NCBI RefSeq assembly: GCF_020423045.1
Contig: NZ_CP081943.1
Location: 5,084,001-5,148,000 of the forward strand
Source: Pseudomonas sp. MM213
GTDB taxonomy: Bacteria > Pseudomonadota > Gammaproteobacteria > Pseudomonadales > Pseudomonadaceae
Length of the DNA stretch: 64,000 nucleotides
Direction of reading: 5' to 3'
Under the pieces are notes generated by a model that was not told the DNA's origin, ran no database searches, and saw only the letters and a list, made by a program, of their open reading frames with translations. Shown one piece after another: positions 1 to 12,346 of the stretch. The position numbers and the translations under genes were made by a program. Each line of letters starts with the position of its first letter. Position 1 is the stretch's first letter.

Positions 1-1
1 C

Positions 2-3000
2 ACCCTGCCGAAATGGCCGCTGGCCCAGCCATTCCGCTTCCTCGCCCACAACGGCGAGATCAACACCATCACCGGCAACCGCAACTGGGCCCAGGCCCGT
101 CGCACCAAGTTCACCAACGATCTGATGGATCTGGAAGAACTCGGCCCGCTGGTGAACCGCGTCGGTTCCGACTCCTCCAGCATGGACAACATGCTCGAGC
201 TGATGGTCACCGGTGGCATCGACCTGTTCCGTGGCGTGCGGATGATCATTCCGCCTGCGTGGCAGAACGTCGAAACCATGGACCCGGACCTGCGTGCGTT
301 CTACGAATACAACTCGATGCACATGGAGCCGTGGGACGGCCCGGCCGGCGTGGTAATGACCGACGGTCGTTACGCGGTGTGCCTGCTCGACCGTAACGGT
401 CTGCGTCCGGCGCGTTGGGTCACCACCAAGAATGGTTTCATCACCCTGGCGTCCGAAATCGGTGTCTGGAACTACCAGCCTGAAGACGTGATCGCCAAGG
501 GCCGCGTTGGCCCGGGCCAGATCTTTGCCGTGGACACCGAGACCGGTCAGATCCTCGACACCGACGCGATCGACAACCGTCTGAAATCCCGTCATCCATA
601 CAAGCAATGGCTGCGCAAGAATGCCCTGCGCATCCAGGCGACCATGGAAGACAACGACCACGGTTCGGCGTTCTACGATGTCGATCAGCTCAAGCAATAC
701 ATGAAGATGTATCAGGTCACGTTCGAAGAGCGCGACCAGGTGCTGCGTCCGCTCGGTGAGCAAGGCTACGAAGCCGTTGGCTCCATGGGCGACGATACGC
801 CGATGGCCGTGCTGTCCCAGCGCGTGCGCACACCGTACGACTATTTCCGCCAGCAGTTCGCGCAGGTGACCAACCCGCCGATCGACCCGCTGCGTGAAGC
901 CATCGTCATGTCGCTGGAGATCTGCCTTGGTGCCGAGCGCAACATCTTCCAGGAGTCGCCGGAACACGCCTCGCGCGTAATCCTCAGCTCGCCGGTCATT
1001 TCCCCGGCCAAGTGGCGCTCGCTGATGAACCTCGATCGTCCGGGCTTCGAGCGCGCGATCATCGACCTCAACTACGACGAAAGCGTCGGCCTCGAAGCGG
1101 CTGTGCGCAACGTCGCCGATCAGGCTGAAGAAGCCGTTCGCGCCGGTCGCACCCAGATCGTCCTGAGCGACCGTCACATTGCACCGGGCAAGTTGCCGAT
1201 CCACGCTTCCCTGGCCACCGGCGCGGTACACCACCGCCTGACCGAAAAAGGCCTGCGTTGCGACTCCAACATCCTGGTGGAAACCGCCACCGCACGCGAC
1301 CCGCACCACTTTGCGGTGTTGATCGGCTTCGGCGCCTCGGCGGTCTATCCGTTCCTGGCTTATGAAGTGCTGGGCGACCTGATCCGTACCGGTGAAGTCC
1401 TGGGCGACCTCTATGAGGTGTTCAAGAACTACCGCAAAGGCATCACCAAAGGCCTGCTGAAAATCCTGTCGAAGATGGGTATCTCGACCATCGCCTCCTA
1501 CCGCGGCGCTCAATTGTTCGAAGCCATCGGCCTGTCCGAGGAAGTCTGCGACCTGAGCTTCCGTGGCGTGCCGAGCCGCATCAAGGGCGCACGTTTCGTC
1601 GACATCGAAGCCGAGCAGAAAGCCCTCGCCGCCGAAGCCTGGAGCCCGCGCAAGCCGATCCAGCAAGGCGGCCTGCTGAAGTTCGTCCACGGTGGCGAAT
1701 ATCACGCCTACAACCCGGACGTGGTCAACACCCTGCAAGCCGCTGTACAGCAGGGCGACTACAGCAAGTTCAAGGAATACACGTCGCTGGTGGACAACCG
1801 TCCGGTGTCGATGATCCGCGACCTGTTCAACGTCAAGACGCTGGCCACGCCGCTGGACATCAGCGAGATCGAACCGCTGGAATCGGTGCTCAAGCGCTTT
1901 GACTCCGCCGGCATTTCGCTTGGCGCACTGTCGCCGGAAGCTCACGAAGCCCTGGCCGAAGCCATGAACCGCCTCGGTGCGCGTTCCAACTCCGGCGAAG
2001 GCGGCGAAGACCCGGCGCGCTACGGCACCATCAAGAGCTCGAAAATCAAGCAAGTGGCGACAGGCCGTTTCGGTGTCACCCCGGAATACCTGGTCAACGC
2101 TGAGGTGCTGCAGATCAAGGTTGCCCAGGGCGCCAAGCCCGGCGAAGGCGGTCAACTGCCAGGCGGCAAGGTCAACGGTCTGATCGCCAAGCTGCGTTAC
2201 GCAGTGCCGGGCGTGACCCTGATTTCGCCGCCGCCGCACCACGACATCTACTCGATCGAAGACTTGTCGCAGCTGATTTTCGACCTGAAACAAGTCAACC
2301 CGAAGGCCCTGGTCTCGGTGAAACTGGTAGCAGAAGCGGGCGTCGGTACCATCGCCGCCGGTGTGGCCAAGGCCTACGCGGACTTGATCACCATCTCCGG
2401 TTACGACGGCGGCACCGGCGCATCGCCGCTGACCTCGATCAAATACGCGGGCGCTCCGTGGGAACTCGGCCTGGCCGAAACCCACCAGACCCTGCGTGGC
2501 AACGACCTGCGCGGCAAAGTCCGGGTACAGACCGACGGCGGCCTGAAAACCGGCCTCGACGTGATCAAGGCGGCCATTCTCGGCGCTGAAAGCTTCGGTT
2601 TCGGCACCGCGCCAATGATCGCGCTGGGCTGCAAATACCTGCGTATCTGCCACCTGAACAACTGCGCCACCGGCGTCGCGACTCAGAACGAGAAGCTGCG
2701 CAAGGATCACTACATCGGCACCGTCGACATGGTGGTGAATTTCTTCACCTACGTCGCCGAAGAAACCCGTGAGTGGCTGGCCAAGCTGGGCGTGCGCTCC
2801 CTCGAAGAGCTGATCGGTCGCACCGATCTGCTGGAAGTCCTCGAAGGCCAGACCGCCAAGCAGAACCACCTGGACCTGACCCCGTTGCTGGGCAGCGATC
2901 ACATCCCGGCAGACAAGCCTCAGTTCTGCCAGGTCGACCGCAACCCGCCGTTCGACAAAGGCCTGCTGGCCGAGAAAATGATCGACATGGCCACCTCGGC

Positions 3001-3775
3001 CATCAACGACATGAGCGGCGCCGAATTCGCGCTGGATATCTGCAACTGCGACCGTTCGATCGGCGCGCGGATCTCCGGTGAAATCGCGCGCAAGCACGGC
3101 AACCAAGGCATGGCGAACGCGCCGATCACCTTCCGCTTCAAAGGGACGGCCGGTCAGAGCTTCGGTGTGTGGAACGCCGGCGGTTTGAACATGTACCTGG
3201 AAGGCGACGCCAACGACTACGTCGGCAAAGGCATGACCGGTGGCAAACTGGTCATCGTTCCGCCGAAGGGCAGCGCCTACAAGACTCAGGACAGTGCCAT
3301 CATCGGCAACACCTGCCTGTACGGCGCCACCGGCGGCAAGTTGTTCGCTGCCGGCACTGCGGGCGAGCGTTTCGCAGTGCGTAACTCCGGTGCTCACACC
3401 GTGGTGGAAGGCACTGGCGATCACTGCTGCGAGTACATGACCGGTGGTTTCGTCTGCGTCCTGGGCAAAACCGGTTACAACTTCGGCTCAGGCATGACCG
3501 GCGGTTTCGCCTACGTGCTCGACCAGGACAACACCTTCGTTGACCGGGTCAACCACGAACTGGTGGAAATCCAGCGGATCAGCGGCGAAGCGATGGAAGC
3601 CTACCGTAGCCACCTGCAACGCGTGCTGAACGAGTACGTCGAGGAAACCGACAGCGAGTGGGGTCGTGAACTCGCGGAAAACCTCGATGACTACCTGCGC
3701 CGTTTCTGGTTGGTCAAGCCCAAGGCTGCCAGCTTGAAAACGTTGCTTTCCAGCACCCGTGCCAACCCGCAGTGA
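2..3775 (+). CDS. gltB: Glutamate synthase (NADPH) large subunit, 5'-truncated by the window edge
   Basis: The reading frame is open from base 2, so the start and the N-terminal catalytic cysteine of the class II glutamine amidotransferase lie outside the window. Visible are the amidotransferase motif HNGEINT at the very start, then the central and FMN-binding synthase domains. The 3Fe-4S ligand pattern is C-x5-C-x4-C ([13 protein letters not shown], near base 2630). The C-terminal part carries the glycine-rich beta-helix repeats typical of GltB. The enzyme makes two glutamates from glutamine and 2-oxoglutarate in the cytoplasm, using electrons from GltD. The gltD gene follows after 33 bp, as in other pseudomonads. 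About 1257 residues are seen of a usual length near 1480. Identification is essentially certain. Confidence 0.98.
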   Translation, partial: TLPKWPLAQPFRFLAHNGEINTITGNRNWAQARRTKFTNDLMDLEELGPLVNRVGSDSSSMDNMLELMVTGGIDLFRGVRMIIPPAWQNVETMDPDLRAFYEYNSMHMEPWDGPAGVVMTDGRYAVCLLDRNGLRPARWVTTKNGFITLASEIGVWNYQPEDVIAKGRVGPGQIFAVDTETGQILDTDAIDNRLKSRHPYKQWLRKNALRIQATMEDNDHGSAFYDVDQLKQYMKMYQVTFEERDQVLRPLGEQGYEAVGSMGDDTPMAVLSQRVRTPYDYFRQQFAQVTNPPIDPLREAIVMSLEICLGAERNIFQESPEHASRVILSSPVISPAKWRSLMNLDRPGFERAIIDLNYDESVGLEAAVRNVADQAEEAVRAGRTQIVLSDRHIAPGKLPIHASLATGAVHHRLTEKGLRCDSNILVETATARDPHHFAVLIGFGASAVYPFLAYEVLGDLIRTGEVLGDLYEVFKNYRKGITKGLLKILSKMGISTIASYRGAQLFEAIGLSEEVCDLSFRGVPSRIKGARFVDIEAEQKALAAEAWSPRKPIQQGGLLKFVHGGEYHAYNPDVVNTLQAAVQQGDYSKFKEYTSLVDNRPVSMIRDLFNVKTLATPLDISEIEPLESVLKRFDSAGISLGALSPEAHEALAEAMNRLGARSNSGEGGEDPARYGTIKSSKIKQVATGRFGVTPEYLVNAEVLQIKVAQGAKPGEGGQLPGGKVNGLIAKLRYAVPGVTLISPPPHHDIYSIEDLSQLIFDLKQVNPKALVSVKLVAEAGVGTIAAGVAKAYADLITISGYDGGTGASPLTSIKYAGAPWELGLAETHQTLRGNDLRGKVRVQTDGGLKTGLDVIKAAILGAESFGFGTAPMIALGCKYLRICHLNNCATGVATQNEKLRKDHYIGTVDMVVNFFTYVAEETREWLAKLGVRSLEELIGRTDLLEVLEGQTAKQNHLDLTPLLGSDHIPADKPQFCQVDRNPPFDKGLLAEKMIDMATSAINDMSGAEFALDICNCDRSIGARISGEIARKHGNQGMANAPITFRFKGTAGQSFGVWNAGGLNMYLEGDANDYVGKGMTGGKLVIVPPKGSAYKTQDSAIIGNTCLYGATGGKLFAAGTAGERFAVRNSGAHTVVEGTGDHCCEYMTGGFVCVLGKTGYNFGSGMTGGFAYVLDQDNTFVDRVNHELVEIQRISGEAMEAYRSHLQRVLNEYVEETDSEWGRELAENLDDYLRRFWLVKPKAASLKTLLSSTRANPQ

Positions 3776-5227
<1,452 letters not shown>

Positions 5228-5250
5228 ATCTGCTTGATCGGCGTCGCTCC

Positions 5251-5317
5251 CTTCGCGGGCAAGCCTCGCTCCTACAGGTGCAATATGACCCTGTAGGAGC
5301 GAGGCTTGCCCGCGAAG
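5251..5317. repeat. REP doublet (inverted pair) between gltD and hemE
   Basis: Two 27-base arms, 5251-5277 and 5291-5317, are perfect inverted complements (core GCGGGCAAGCCTCGCTCC) separated by 13 bases. This is the standard Pseudomonas REP sequence in head-to-head arrangement. It can form a long hairpin in the gltD 3' mRNA and may act as a transcription or decay barrier. Confidence 0.9.
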
Positions 5318-5453
5318 AGGCCGGTAAATTCAACGCAGATTTAGTTGATGTAACCCGCGACAAATTGACCCGATAGACAAAAGGCTGACCTGCATCCGTG
5401 CCTTTTGCGTCGAGCTCTGAGAAAATGCCCGCACTTTTTTTCCGGATGCCGAC

Positions 5454-6521
5454 ATGACTGCCCTGAAGAACGACCGTTTCCTTCGCGCCCTGCTCAAGCA
5501 ACCTGTAGACGTCACCCCAGTGTGGATGATGCGTCAGGCCGGTCGCTACTTGCCTGAATACCGCGCCAGCCGTGCCAAGGCCGGCGACTTCATGAGCCTG
5601 TGCATGAACCCGGCGTTCGCTTGCGAAGTCACCATGCAACCGCTCGACCGCTATCCGCAACTGGATGCGGCAATCCTGTTCTCCGACATCCTCACCATCC
5701 CGGACGCCATGGGCCAGGGCCTGTACTTCGAAACCGGTGAAGGTCCGCGCTTCAAAAAAGTCGTCAGCACGATGGCCGACATCGAAGCCCTGCCGATTCC
5801 TGATCCGCACAAAGACCTCGGTTACGTGATGGACGCGGTCAGCACCATCCGCCGCGAACTGAACGGTCGTGTACCGCTGATCGGTTTCTCCGGCAGCCCA
5901 TGGACCCTGGCCACCTATATGGTCGAAGGCGGCTCGTCGAAAGACTTCCGCAAGACCAAAGCCATGCTCTACGACAACCCGCAAGCCATGCACCTGCTGC
6001 TGGACAAGCTGGCGCAGTCGGTGACCTCGTACCTCAACGGCCAGATCATGGCTGGCGCGCAAGCGGTGCAGATCTTCGACACATGGGGCGGCAACCTGTC
6101 GGCGGCGGCGTACCAGGAATTCTCCCTGGCCTACATGCGCAAAATCGTCAGCGGCCTGATCCGCGAACACGAAGGCCGCAAGGTTCCGGTCATCCTGTTC
6201 ACCAAGAATGGCGGCCTGTGGCTGGAAAGCATTGCTGATGCCGGTGCTGATGCGCTGGGCCTGGACTGGACGTGCGATATCGGCAATGCCCGGGCTCGCG
6301 TTGGCGACAAAGTTGCCTTGCAAGGCAACATGGACCCGACCGTGCTCTACGCCAAACCGGAAGCCATTCGTACCGAAGTCGGACGGATCCTCGCCAGCTA
6401 TGGCAAGGGTAGCGGCCACGTGTTCAACCTGGGTCATGGCATTACGCCGGAAGTCGATCCGGAACATGCGGGTGCGTTCCTGCGCGCGGTGCATGAGCTG
6501 TCGGCGCAGTATCACGAGTAG
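5454..6521 (+). CDS. hemE: Uroporphyrinogen decarboxylase
   Basis: The 355-residue protein decarboxylates the four acetate side chains of uroporphyrinogen III to give coproporphyrinogen III, a cytoplasmic step of haem synthesis. The N-terminal signature [16 protein letters not shown] is present near residue 21, as are [12 protein letters not shown] and the C-terminal [14 protein letters not shown] motif. Length is normal for the family. The start at 5454 follows GGATGCCGAC and fits the usual [15 protein letters not shown]-terminus. It stands alone, 226 bp after gltD with a REP doublet between, and ends in a strong intrinsic terminator. Confidence 0.97.
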   Translation: MTALKNDRFLRALLKQPVDVTPVWMMRQAGRYLPEYRASRAKAGDFMSLCMNPAFACEVTMQPLDRYPQLDAAILFSDILTIPDAMGQGLYFETGEGPRFKKVVSTMADIEALPIPDPHKDLGYVMDAVSTIRRELNGRVPLIGFSGSPWTLATYMVEGGSSKDFRKTKAMLYDNPQAMHLLLDKLAQSVTSYLNGQIMAGAQAVQIFDTWGGNLSAAAYQEFSLAYMRKIVSGLIREHEGRKVPVILFTKNGGLWLESIADAGADALGLDWTCDIGNARARVGDKVALQGNMDPTVLYAKPEAIRTEVGRILASYGKGSGHVFNLGHGITPEVDPEHAGAFLRAVHELSAQYHE

Positions 6522-6538
6522 TTCTCTCGGGTTCCATC

Positions 6539-6574
6539 AAGCCTGTCCGGCCAACGCCGGGCAGGCTTTTTTTT
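6539..6574 (+). terminator. Intrinsic terminator after hemE
   Basis: The inverted repeat AAGCCTG-t-CCGGC / GCCGG-g-CAGGCTT with a CAAC loop is followed by a run of eight T. It lies 17 bases after the hemE stop codon. Confidence 0.92.
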
Positions 6575-6812
6575 GTCTGAAATACCGTGTGCCAGCCTAA
6601 CCCGTTTCATCCTGTAAGAATGTTTTCCCTCTTTGTCAGACAAGTGAAGAGAGAGAGTAATCCCCATCTAAACGGCGACTTGTCCTACATAGAATTCGTG
6701 CCCATCTCAGTAAGGTTTCAGACCTTCGTCCGGTGCAACCCACCGAACGAGATTACGAACAGCGGCGTCCTTATGGCGCCTTAATTTTCGATAAGTAGTC
6801 TGGAACACACTC
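6575..6812. other. Intergenic region upstream of the LPMO gene
   Basis: This 238-bp stretch is less GC-rich than its surroundings and holds no convincing gene. A 65-codon open frame inside it has no family resemblance and no ribosome site. It presumably carries the LPMO promoter, but I could not assign -35/-10 or activator sites with confidence. Confidence 0.5.
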
Positions 6813-8279
6813 ATGAAAAAGACCTTCTACAAGGGAGGAGCGCTAAGCGCATGCTCCTCTTCAATGATCCTGTTATCGGCAATGTTGGCGTCTCAAACTG
6901 TTTCGGCCCACGGCTATATGGAAGTGCCGCCATCGCGCGCGCTGCTGTGCCAGAAAGGGGTGAACACCAACTGTGGTTCCGCGCAATACGAGCCTCAAAG
7001 TGTTGGCGAAACATTCAAAGGTTTTCCGGCTGGTACAGGCGGTGCGCCTTTGCAAGGGCCGATCGATGGCAAGATTCCGAGTGGCGGTCATCCATCGTTC
7101 TCCGCTATGGATGCTCAGTCCGCTACCCGTTGGCAATTAACGGAAATCAAAGACCGCAATATCGATTTCCAATGGAGCTACACCCAGGCTCACCCGGCCA
7201 CCAAGCATGAGTACTTCATCACTCGCAACGGCTGGAACGTTAACGAATCCCTCAAGCGCGCCTCGTTCGAAAGCACCCCGTTCTGCGTCGTCGAGGGGAA
7301 TCATCAGCTGCCGGTGTCCGGCGCCAAACACAACTGCAACATTCCTGACGACAAATCCGGCCAGCACGTCATCCTCGGGATCTGGACCGTCGGTGATACC
7401 GACGCGGCGTTTTACAACGCTGTCGATGTGAACATCCTCGGCGAACCGTCGTTGCCCGGTGGCTGGTCTTCCGTTGGCGGCATCACGCCATCGACCCAAT
7501 TGCTGATCGGCGACAAGGTCAAGGCCCGTGCATTCTCTGCCAACGGTGTCAGCCCGAATTACGACGTCGAGATCTCCATCGACACTGCCGAGGAAGGCTC
7601 GCCGAATAACTGGGCGTTCAAACTCGCAGAAAAAATCAACAGCACCCACTCGCTTATCCGTGCCGGTGTTCGTAATGAGAACGGCAGCATCGAACCAGTC
7701 CGGGGTAACAACACCCTCTACGCCCAGAAAGAAAGCGGCGTAACCCGATTCGAAGTTCAGCTGGACATGAAGGAAGACGCCGCCGCGCGCATGTCGGTGG
7801 CCTCCCAGCAAGCCGAATACGTTCTGGAAAAAGGCCTGGCCAACGTCCAGTTCAGCATGATCTCGAACCGTGCGATGAACGTCGAAGCGACCTTGTTCGA
7901 CGAGAACAACAAGCCGGTCGGTTCCGTCGCGAAGCAGGTAGACAGCGGTCCGACCTGGCTGACCATGGATGTTCGCAGCAATCCCGGCAAACACACCCTG
8001 ACGCTGGTCGGCACCACGCTGGATGGCCGCACCACTCGCCAGGACACCCAGCCCACCCACATGACCGGTGAAGGCGCGGGCATCGAGCACGACTTCGTGT
8101 TCCCCGAAGGCATCAGCGAGTACACCGCCGGCACCAAAGTGCTGCAACCGAAGACCAATGAAATCTTCGAATGCAAGCCATTCCCCGCGTCCGGTTACTG
8201 CAAGCAATACGCCCCGACGGCCAACGGCTTTGAGCCCGGTGTAGGGGCGCACTGGCACATGGCGTGGGACAAAATCTAA
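6813..8279 (+). CDS. Secreted chitin-active lytic polysaccharide monooxygenase (AA10, GbpA-like)
   Basis: The 488-residue protein starts with a Sec signal peptide (about residues 1-32, ending TVSA), so His33 becomes the mature N-terminus and first histidine of the copper histidine brace. The second is His127 in TQAHPATKHEYFITRNGW. The AA10 catalytic domain is followed by two GbpA-type beta domains and a C-terminal chitin-binding module (about residues 450-488) with the aromatic-rich AHWHMAWDKI ending. Total length matches Vibrio GbpA (about 485) rather than the shorter Pseudomonas CbpD. It oxidatively cleaves crystalline chitin outside the cell. The type II secretion operon begins 77 bp downstream, so it is the natural candidate substrate. 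Family and domain order are secure; the secretion route is inferred. Confidence 0.93.
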   Translation: MKKTFYKGGALSACSSSMILLSAMLASQTVSAHGYMEVPPSRALLCQKGVNTNCGSAQYEPQSVGETFKGFPAGTGGAPLQGPIDGKIPSGGHPSFSAMDAQSATRWQLTEIKDRNIDFQWSYTQAHPATKHEYFITRNGWNVNESLKRASFESTPFCVVEGNHQLPVSGAKHNCNIPDDKSGQHVILGIWTVGDTDAAFYNAVDVNILGEPSLPGGWSSVGGITPSTQLLIGDKVKARAFSANGVSPNYDVEISIDTAEEGSPNNWAFKLAEKINSTHSLIRAGVRNENGSIEPVRGNNTLYAQKESGVTRFEVQLDMKEDAAARMSVASQQAEYVLEKGLANVQFSMISNRAMNVEATLFDENNKPVGSVAKQVDSGPTWLTMDVRSNPGKHTLTLVGTTLDGRTTRQDTQPTHMTGEGAGIEHDFVFPEGISEYTAGTKVLQPKTNEIFECKPFPASGYCKQYAPTANGFEPGVGAHWHMAWDKI

Positions 8280-8292
8280 GTCTCTCGTAACA

Positions 8293-8324
8293 CTTCAGGC
8301 GATCCGGAACAGGATTGCCTGAAG
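8293..8324 (+). terminator. Hairpin between LPMO gene and gspC (terminator or attenuator)
   Basis: A 13-bp stem (8293-8305 with 8312-8324, one G-U pair) encloses the loop GGAACA. It is followed by GCTTATCTTCC rather than a clean T-run, so termination may be partial. That would let some LPMO transcripts continue into the secretion genes. Confidence 0.6.
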
Positions 8325-8356
8325 GCTTATCTTCCTGTTGAAAAGTCGAGTTGAAA

Positions 8357-8929
8357 ATGACGGTTTTGGGTTACTCCACCCAACGTGTATGGCTGCACTG
8401 GATATCGGCGGCGGTGATCATCTGGAGGCGACTCTGCACCCTCTGCCTGCTGCTGGTGACCGTCGCGTACGGAGCCTTTCTGGTGTGGCAAGAGTGGGGG
8501 TTTCGTCTAAGCCGTGTCGCTGCGATGCCTGTCGTTTCAACGATAGCGACGCCACCGCCCCGTGCACCTCTGGATACCACCGCGGTGGCGACGGTACTCG
8601 GTCTGACGGCGGGAGCCACGTTGTTGGCCAGCGCCGAGCCGCTGACCCTGCAGGCCAGTTTTGTCCTCGCCACAGGGTTGTCCAGAGCACTGCTGGCAGA
8701 CGCTCAAGGCTCACGGATTTATCAGGTGGGCGATCCGTTGCCGGGCGGCAGCGTCCTGCGTCGCGTCGAGGCGGATCGGGCGGTGTTGTGGAACAAGGGG
8801 CGAGAAGAAGTGCTGACGCTGCAGGCGTCTGCCACGCAGCTCTTGCGCCGATTCGACCCGCAAGCCGAGGCTCCGGCCCCCGCGACTTCTGCGCATTTTC
8901 TACGCCCGCTTTCCGGGCCGTCAGAGTGA
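8357..8929 (+). CDS. gspC: Type II secretion protein GspC
   Basis: The 190-residue inner-membrane protein has a cytoplasmic N-terminus, one transmembrane helix (about residues 25-45, TLCLLLVTVAYGAFLVW) and a periplasmic homology region with the pattern SRIYQVGDPLPGGSVLRRV. It links the inner-membrane platform to the secretin. No PDZ or coiled-coil segment is visible after the homology region, so this is a short GspC. I chose ATG 8357 because GAG lies six bases upstream; the TTG at 8351 abuts that GAG and would have no spacing. It opens the gsp operon, with gspD seven bases after its stop. The assignment rests largely on operon position plus the homology-region pattern. Confidence 0.85.
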   Translation: MTVLGYSTQRVWLHWISAAVIIWRRLCTLCLLLVTVAYGAFLVWQEWGFRLSRVAAMPVVSTIATPPPRAPLDTTAVATVLGLTAGATLLASAEPLTLQASFVLATGLSRALLADAQGSRIYQVGDPLPGGSVLRRVEADRAVLWNKGREEVLTLQASATQLLRRFDPQAEAPAPATSAHFLRPLSGPSE

Positions 8930-8936
8930 TCAACCC

Positions 8937-10865
8937 ATGAACAGTTCCATCAGCGCGCAGGCGTTGCGCACCCTGTTTTTTCTCGCCGCGTTGGCGCTGT
9001 CTCTCTTTCATGGCGCGGCGCGGGCCGAGGAAGAAAAGTGGCAACTGGCGATGAACAATGCCGAGCTGCGCGACATCGTCGAGGAAATCTCCACCATTCT
9101 CGGGACCACGGTGGTGCTTGATCCCAGAGTCTCCGGGCGCATCACCGTCATGTCCCGTCAGGCCCTCGACCGCGAAGGTGTTCGCCGATTGTTTTATTCG
9201 GTGCTGGATGCCCACAACTTCACGGTCATCGACGAGGGTGACCGGATCCTGATTACGCCGGTCACCGAAGCGAAAACCCGCGCCGGCCAAGGCATTGCAA
9301 AAAACGCCACGGCTTCGCAATTCATCACCCAGGTCGTCGAACTGAACACCAGCAGCGCTTCCGACATTGCCGGCCTGGTTCGGCCGCTGGTGTCGGCCAA
9401 CGGCTATGTCGGTCCTTCGGTGTCAGCCAATGCGCTGGTGGTCACCGATACTGCGGCCAATGTGAACCGTATCGCGCAGGTGGTCCGGCAACTGGATTCC
9501 GGGCAGAACAACCAGCATGCCGTGGTGCAAATGCAGCACGCACAGGCTGCTGATGTGGCGACTGTCATGGAGTCCTCGCTGGGCAAACGCAGCGCTGATA
9601 CGGCGATCCAGGTACTGGCCGACGCCAGAACCAATCGGCTGATCCTCATTGGTCCACCGTCGGTTCGCCAACGCCTGATCGACCTCGCACGCCGTCTCGA
9701 TACCCCGGCGACCGCCACCCTCGACAACGCGCGGGTGATTCGCCTGCGTCACAGCGATGCCAGGCAATTGGCCGAAGTCCTCGAAACGATGGGGCAGGGC
9801 CGAAAGCCGGCAACGGCCGTCGGTGGCGCCCGGGATAACTCACCCGGCACGACGTTCATGATCAAGGCCGACGAAAGCCAGAATGCGCTGGTGCTGATCG
9901 CCGACCCGGCGCAAATCCGCACCATCGAGGACATCGTGCGTCAGTTGGATCAGCCTCGGGCGCAGGTGCTGATCCATGCCGCCATCGTCGAGATTTCCGG
10001 GGACATCGCCGAGGCCGTGGGTGTTCAGTGGAGCGTCAGCGGCAGTGATGCAAAAGGCTTCATCAACTTCCCCGGCACCGACATTCCGATCATCGGCGGG
10101 CTGAACTTTGACGAGAAAAAATCCGCGCCGGAAGGGGCCGTCCTGCGACTGGGTAGTGACCGCTTCGGCGCGTTGGTTTCGGCGCTGGCCAGCAACACCC
10201 GCAGCAACCTGCTGTCCACGCCGAGCCTGCTGACCCTGGACAATCAGGAGGCAGAAATCATCGTCGGCCAAAACGTCCCGTTCAAGACCGGCTCCTACGC
10301 CACCAACAGCAACGGCGCGGAAAATCCGTTCACCACCGTCGAGCGCAAGGACGTGGGCATCAGCCTGAAGATCAAGCCGTACATCAACGAAGGCTCGACG
10401 TTGCGCCTGGAGGTCGCGCAGGAAGTGTCGGACATCGCGCCTTCGGTATCGGGCATCGATTCTTCGGACCTGATCACCAACAAACGTGCGCTCAAGAGCA
10501 CGATCCTGGCGGACGATGGCGAAATCATCGTCATCGGCGGGCTGATCAGGGACAGCGTCCGCACCCAACAGAGCGGGGTGCCGTTGCTGCGCGACATTCC
10601 CTACCTCGGTGCGCTGTTTCGCTGGACCCGCGACACCCAGACCAAAAGCAACCTGATGGTGTTTTTGCGGCCGACCATCGTGCGCAGCAAGGAAGACCTG
10701 TCAGACGTCAGCCAGCAGCGTTACAACGCGCTGCGTGAATTGAGCAAGCCCGGCGCGCGAGGGAACAACTCCTTGCTGCTGCCGGCCGAGGCGCGTCAAT
10801 TGTTCGACCCCGCGCCCGACGCCCCCGTGTTCGATTTGCGTAAATCAGCGGCGGAATCGCCATGA
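8937..10865 (+). CDS. gspD: Type II secretion secretin GspD
   Basis: The 642-residue product is the outer-membrane secretin that forms the exit channel. It has a signal peptide (about residues 1-30, ending ARA). An N0 domain begins KWQLAMNNAELRDIVEEI, followed by repeated N1-N3 domains, then the secretin core with VGQNVPFKTGS and the conserved GVPLLRDIPYLGALFR motif near the C-terminus. There is little after the core, so a pilotin-binding S-domain is not evident. Its stop overlaps the gspE start (ATGA). Identity is secure. Confidence 0.96.
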   Translation: MNSSISAQALRTLFFLAALALSLFHGAARAEEEKWQLAMNNAELRDIVEEISTILGTTVVLDPRVSGRITVMSRQALDREGVRRLFYSVLDAHNFTVIDEGDRILITPVTEAKTRAGQGIAKNATASQFITQVVELNTSSASDIAGLVRPLVSANGYVGPSVSANALVVTDTAANVNRIAQVVRQLDSGQNNQHAVVQMQHAQAADVATVMESSLGKRSADTAIQVLADARTNRLILIGPPSVRQRLIDLARRLDTPATATLDNARVIRLRHSDARQLAEVLETMGQGRKPATAVGGARDNSPGTTFMIKADESQNALVLIADPAQIRTIEDIVRQLDQPRAQVLIHAAIVEISGDIAEAVGVQWSVSGSDAKGFINFPGTDIPIIGGLNFDEKKSAPEGAVLRLGSDRFGALVSALASNTRSNLLSTPSLLTLDNQEAEIIVGQNVPFKTGSYATNSNGAENPFTTVERKDVGISLKIKPYINEGSTLRLEVAQEVSDIAPSVSGIDSSDLITNKRALKSTILADDGEIIVIGGLIRDSVRTQQSGVPLLRDIPYLGALFRWTRDTQTKSNLMVFLRPTIVRSKEDLSDVSQQRYNALRELSKPGARGNNSLLLPAEARQLFDPAPDAPVFDLRKSAAESP

Positions 10866-12343
10866 GCGAACCGCGTGAATCCCTCCAGCCATTGCCCTTC
10901 GGTTTCGCCCGGCGTTTCGGCGTACTGCTGGAGCACGACGGGCCGGGCTCAAGTCTTGTGCTGCGCGCCAATACGCCACTCACGGCCTTGTCGGAAGCCC
11001 GTCGGGCAAGCGCTCGGGATCTGCCGATGCGGGTGCTTGAGCCTGATGTGTTCGCCGCACGTCTGGCCGTCGCTTATCGCGAAGGTCAGAGCGCAGCCGA
11101 GCAAGTTGCCCAAGGGCTGGACGAAGAGCTGGACCTGCTCAGCCTGGTCGATCAAGTCCCGCAAACCGCCGACCTGCTGGAGCAGCAGGGCGACGCGCCG
11201 ATCATCCGGTTGATCAACGCACTGCTCAGCGAAGCGGTGCGCGAGCACGCGTCGGATGTGCACCTGGAAACTTTCGAGCAGTACCTGTCGGTACGCATGC
11301 GTGTCGACGGGCAATTGCGCGAAATGCTCAGGCCCCGACGTGAACTGGCCACCTTGCTGGTGTCGCGGATCAAGGTCATGGCGCGCCTGGACATTGCTGA
11401 AAAACGGGTCCCGCAGGATGGTCGAATGGCCCTGCGACTGGCCGGGCACGAAGTCGATGTGCGGGTCTCTACGCTGCCTTCGGCCCACGGCGAACGGGTG
11501 GTGTTGCGCCTGCTCGACAAGCAGGCCGGGCGCCTGGAACTGCCGCGACTCGGTATGCCTGCCGATACCCTCGCCGCGTTGCGCCAGTTGCTCGCAAAAC
11601 CTCACGGCATTCTCCTGGTGACCGGGCCTACCGGTTCCGGCAAGACCACCAGTCTGTACGCCGCGCTGAGCAGCCTGAACGATCAGACACGCAACATTCT
11701 CACGGTCGAAGACCCCATCGAATATCACCTGCCGGGTGTGGGGCAGATGCCGGTCAATCCGAAAGTGGACATGACGTTTGCCCGCGGCTTGCGGGCGATT
11801 TTGCGACAGGATCCGGACGTGGTGATGGTCGGCGAAATCCGTGATCGCGAGACGGCGGAAATCGCCGTCCAGGCATCGCTGACCGGGCACCTGGTGCTCT
11901 CGACGTTGCACACCAACAGTGCCGTCGGTGCAGTGACGCGGCTGGTGGACATGGGCGTCGATGCCTACCTGCTGGCGTCGTCGCTGGTGGGCATTCTGGC
12001 CCAGCGTTTACTGCGCACGTTGTGTCCCCATTGCAAAGCGACATACAGCGCCGATGGCGCCACGTGCGAACGCTTAGGGCTCGATTCGGCAGCGCCACCG
12101 CAACTGTTCAGGGCCGTGGGATGCGACCAGTGTCAGCACGGTTATCGCGGGCGGATCGGGATTTACGAGCTGATCAGCGTGACGCCCGCCGTCTCGGTTC
12201 TGATTCATCAAGGTGCGAGTGAACAGGCGTTGATAGAAGAGACGCGCAAGGTCTCCCGCAGCCTGTTTCAGGACGGTCGCCAGCGGGTGCTGGAGGGCGC
12301 GACCAGCCTCGACGAATTACTGCGCGTGACGCAGGAGGACTAG
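10862..12343 (+). CDS. gspE: Type II secretion ATPase GspE
   Basis: This 493-residue cytoplasmic ATPase powers pseudopilus assembly. The Walker A motif GPTGSGKTT is near residue 255 and the Walker B region PDVVMVGEIRDRET near residue 318. The His box VLSTLHTN follows, with a tetracysteine zinc module (CPHC near residue 387, CDQC near 422) as in GspE rather than PilB retraction ATPases. The start overlaps the gspD stop by four bases, implying translational coupling. Length is normal. Confidence 0.96.
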   Translation: MSEPRESLQPLPFGFARRFGVLLEHDGPGSSLVLRANTPLTALSEARRASARDLPMRVLEPDVFAARLAVAYREGQSAAEQVAQGLDEELDLLSLVDQVPQTADLLEQQGDAPIIRLINALLSEAVREHASDVHLETFEQYLSVRMRVDGQLREMLRPRRELATLLVSRIKVMARLDIAEKRVPQDGRMALRLAGHEVDVRVSTLPSAHGERVVLRLLDKQAGRLELPRLGMPADTLAALRQLLAKPHGILLVTGPTGSGKTTSLYAALSSLNDQTRNILTVEDPIEYHLPGVGQMPVNPKVDMTFARGLRAILRQDPDVVMVGEIRDRETAEIAVQASLTGHLVLSTLHTNSAVGAVTRLVDMGVDAYLLASSLVGILAQRLLRTLCPHCKATYSADGATCERLGLDSAAPPQLFRAVGCDQCQHGYRGRIGIYELISVTPAVSVLIHQGASEQALIEETRKVSRSLFQDGRQRVLEGATSLDELLRVTQED

Positions 12344-12346
12344 CGA

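Noticed and set aside
6587..6784. 65-codon open frame upstream of the LPMO gene
   Set aside because: No ribosome site, no recognisable pattern and it lies in the probable promoter region.
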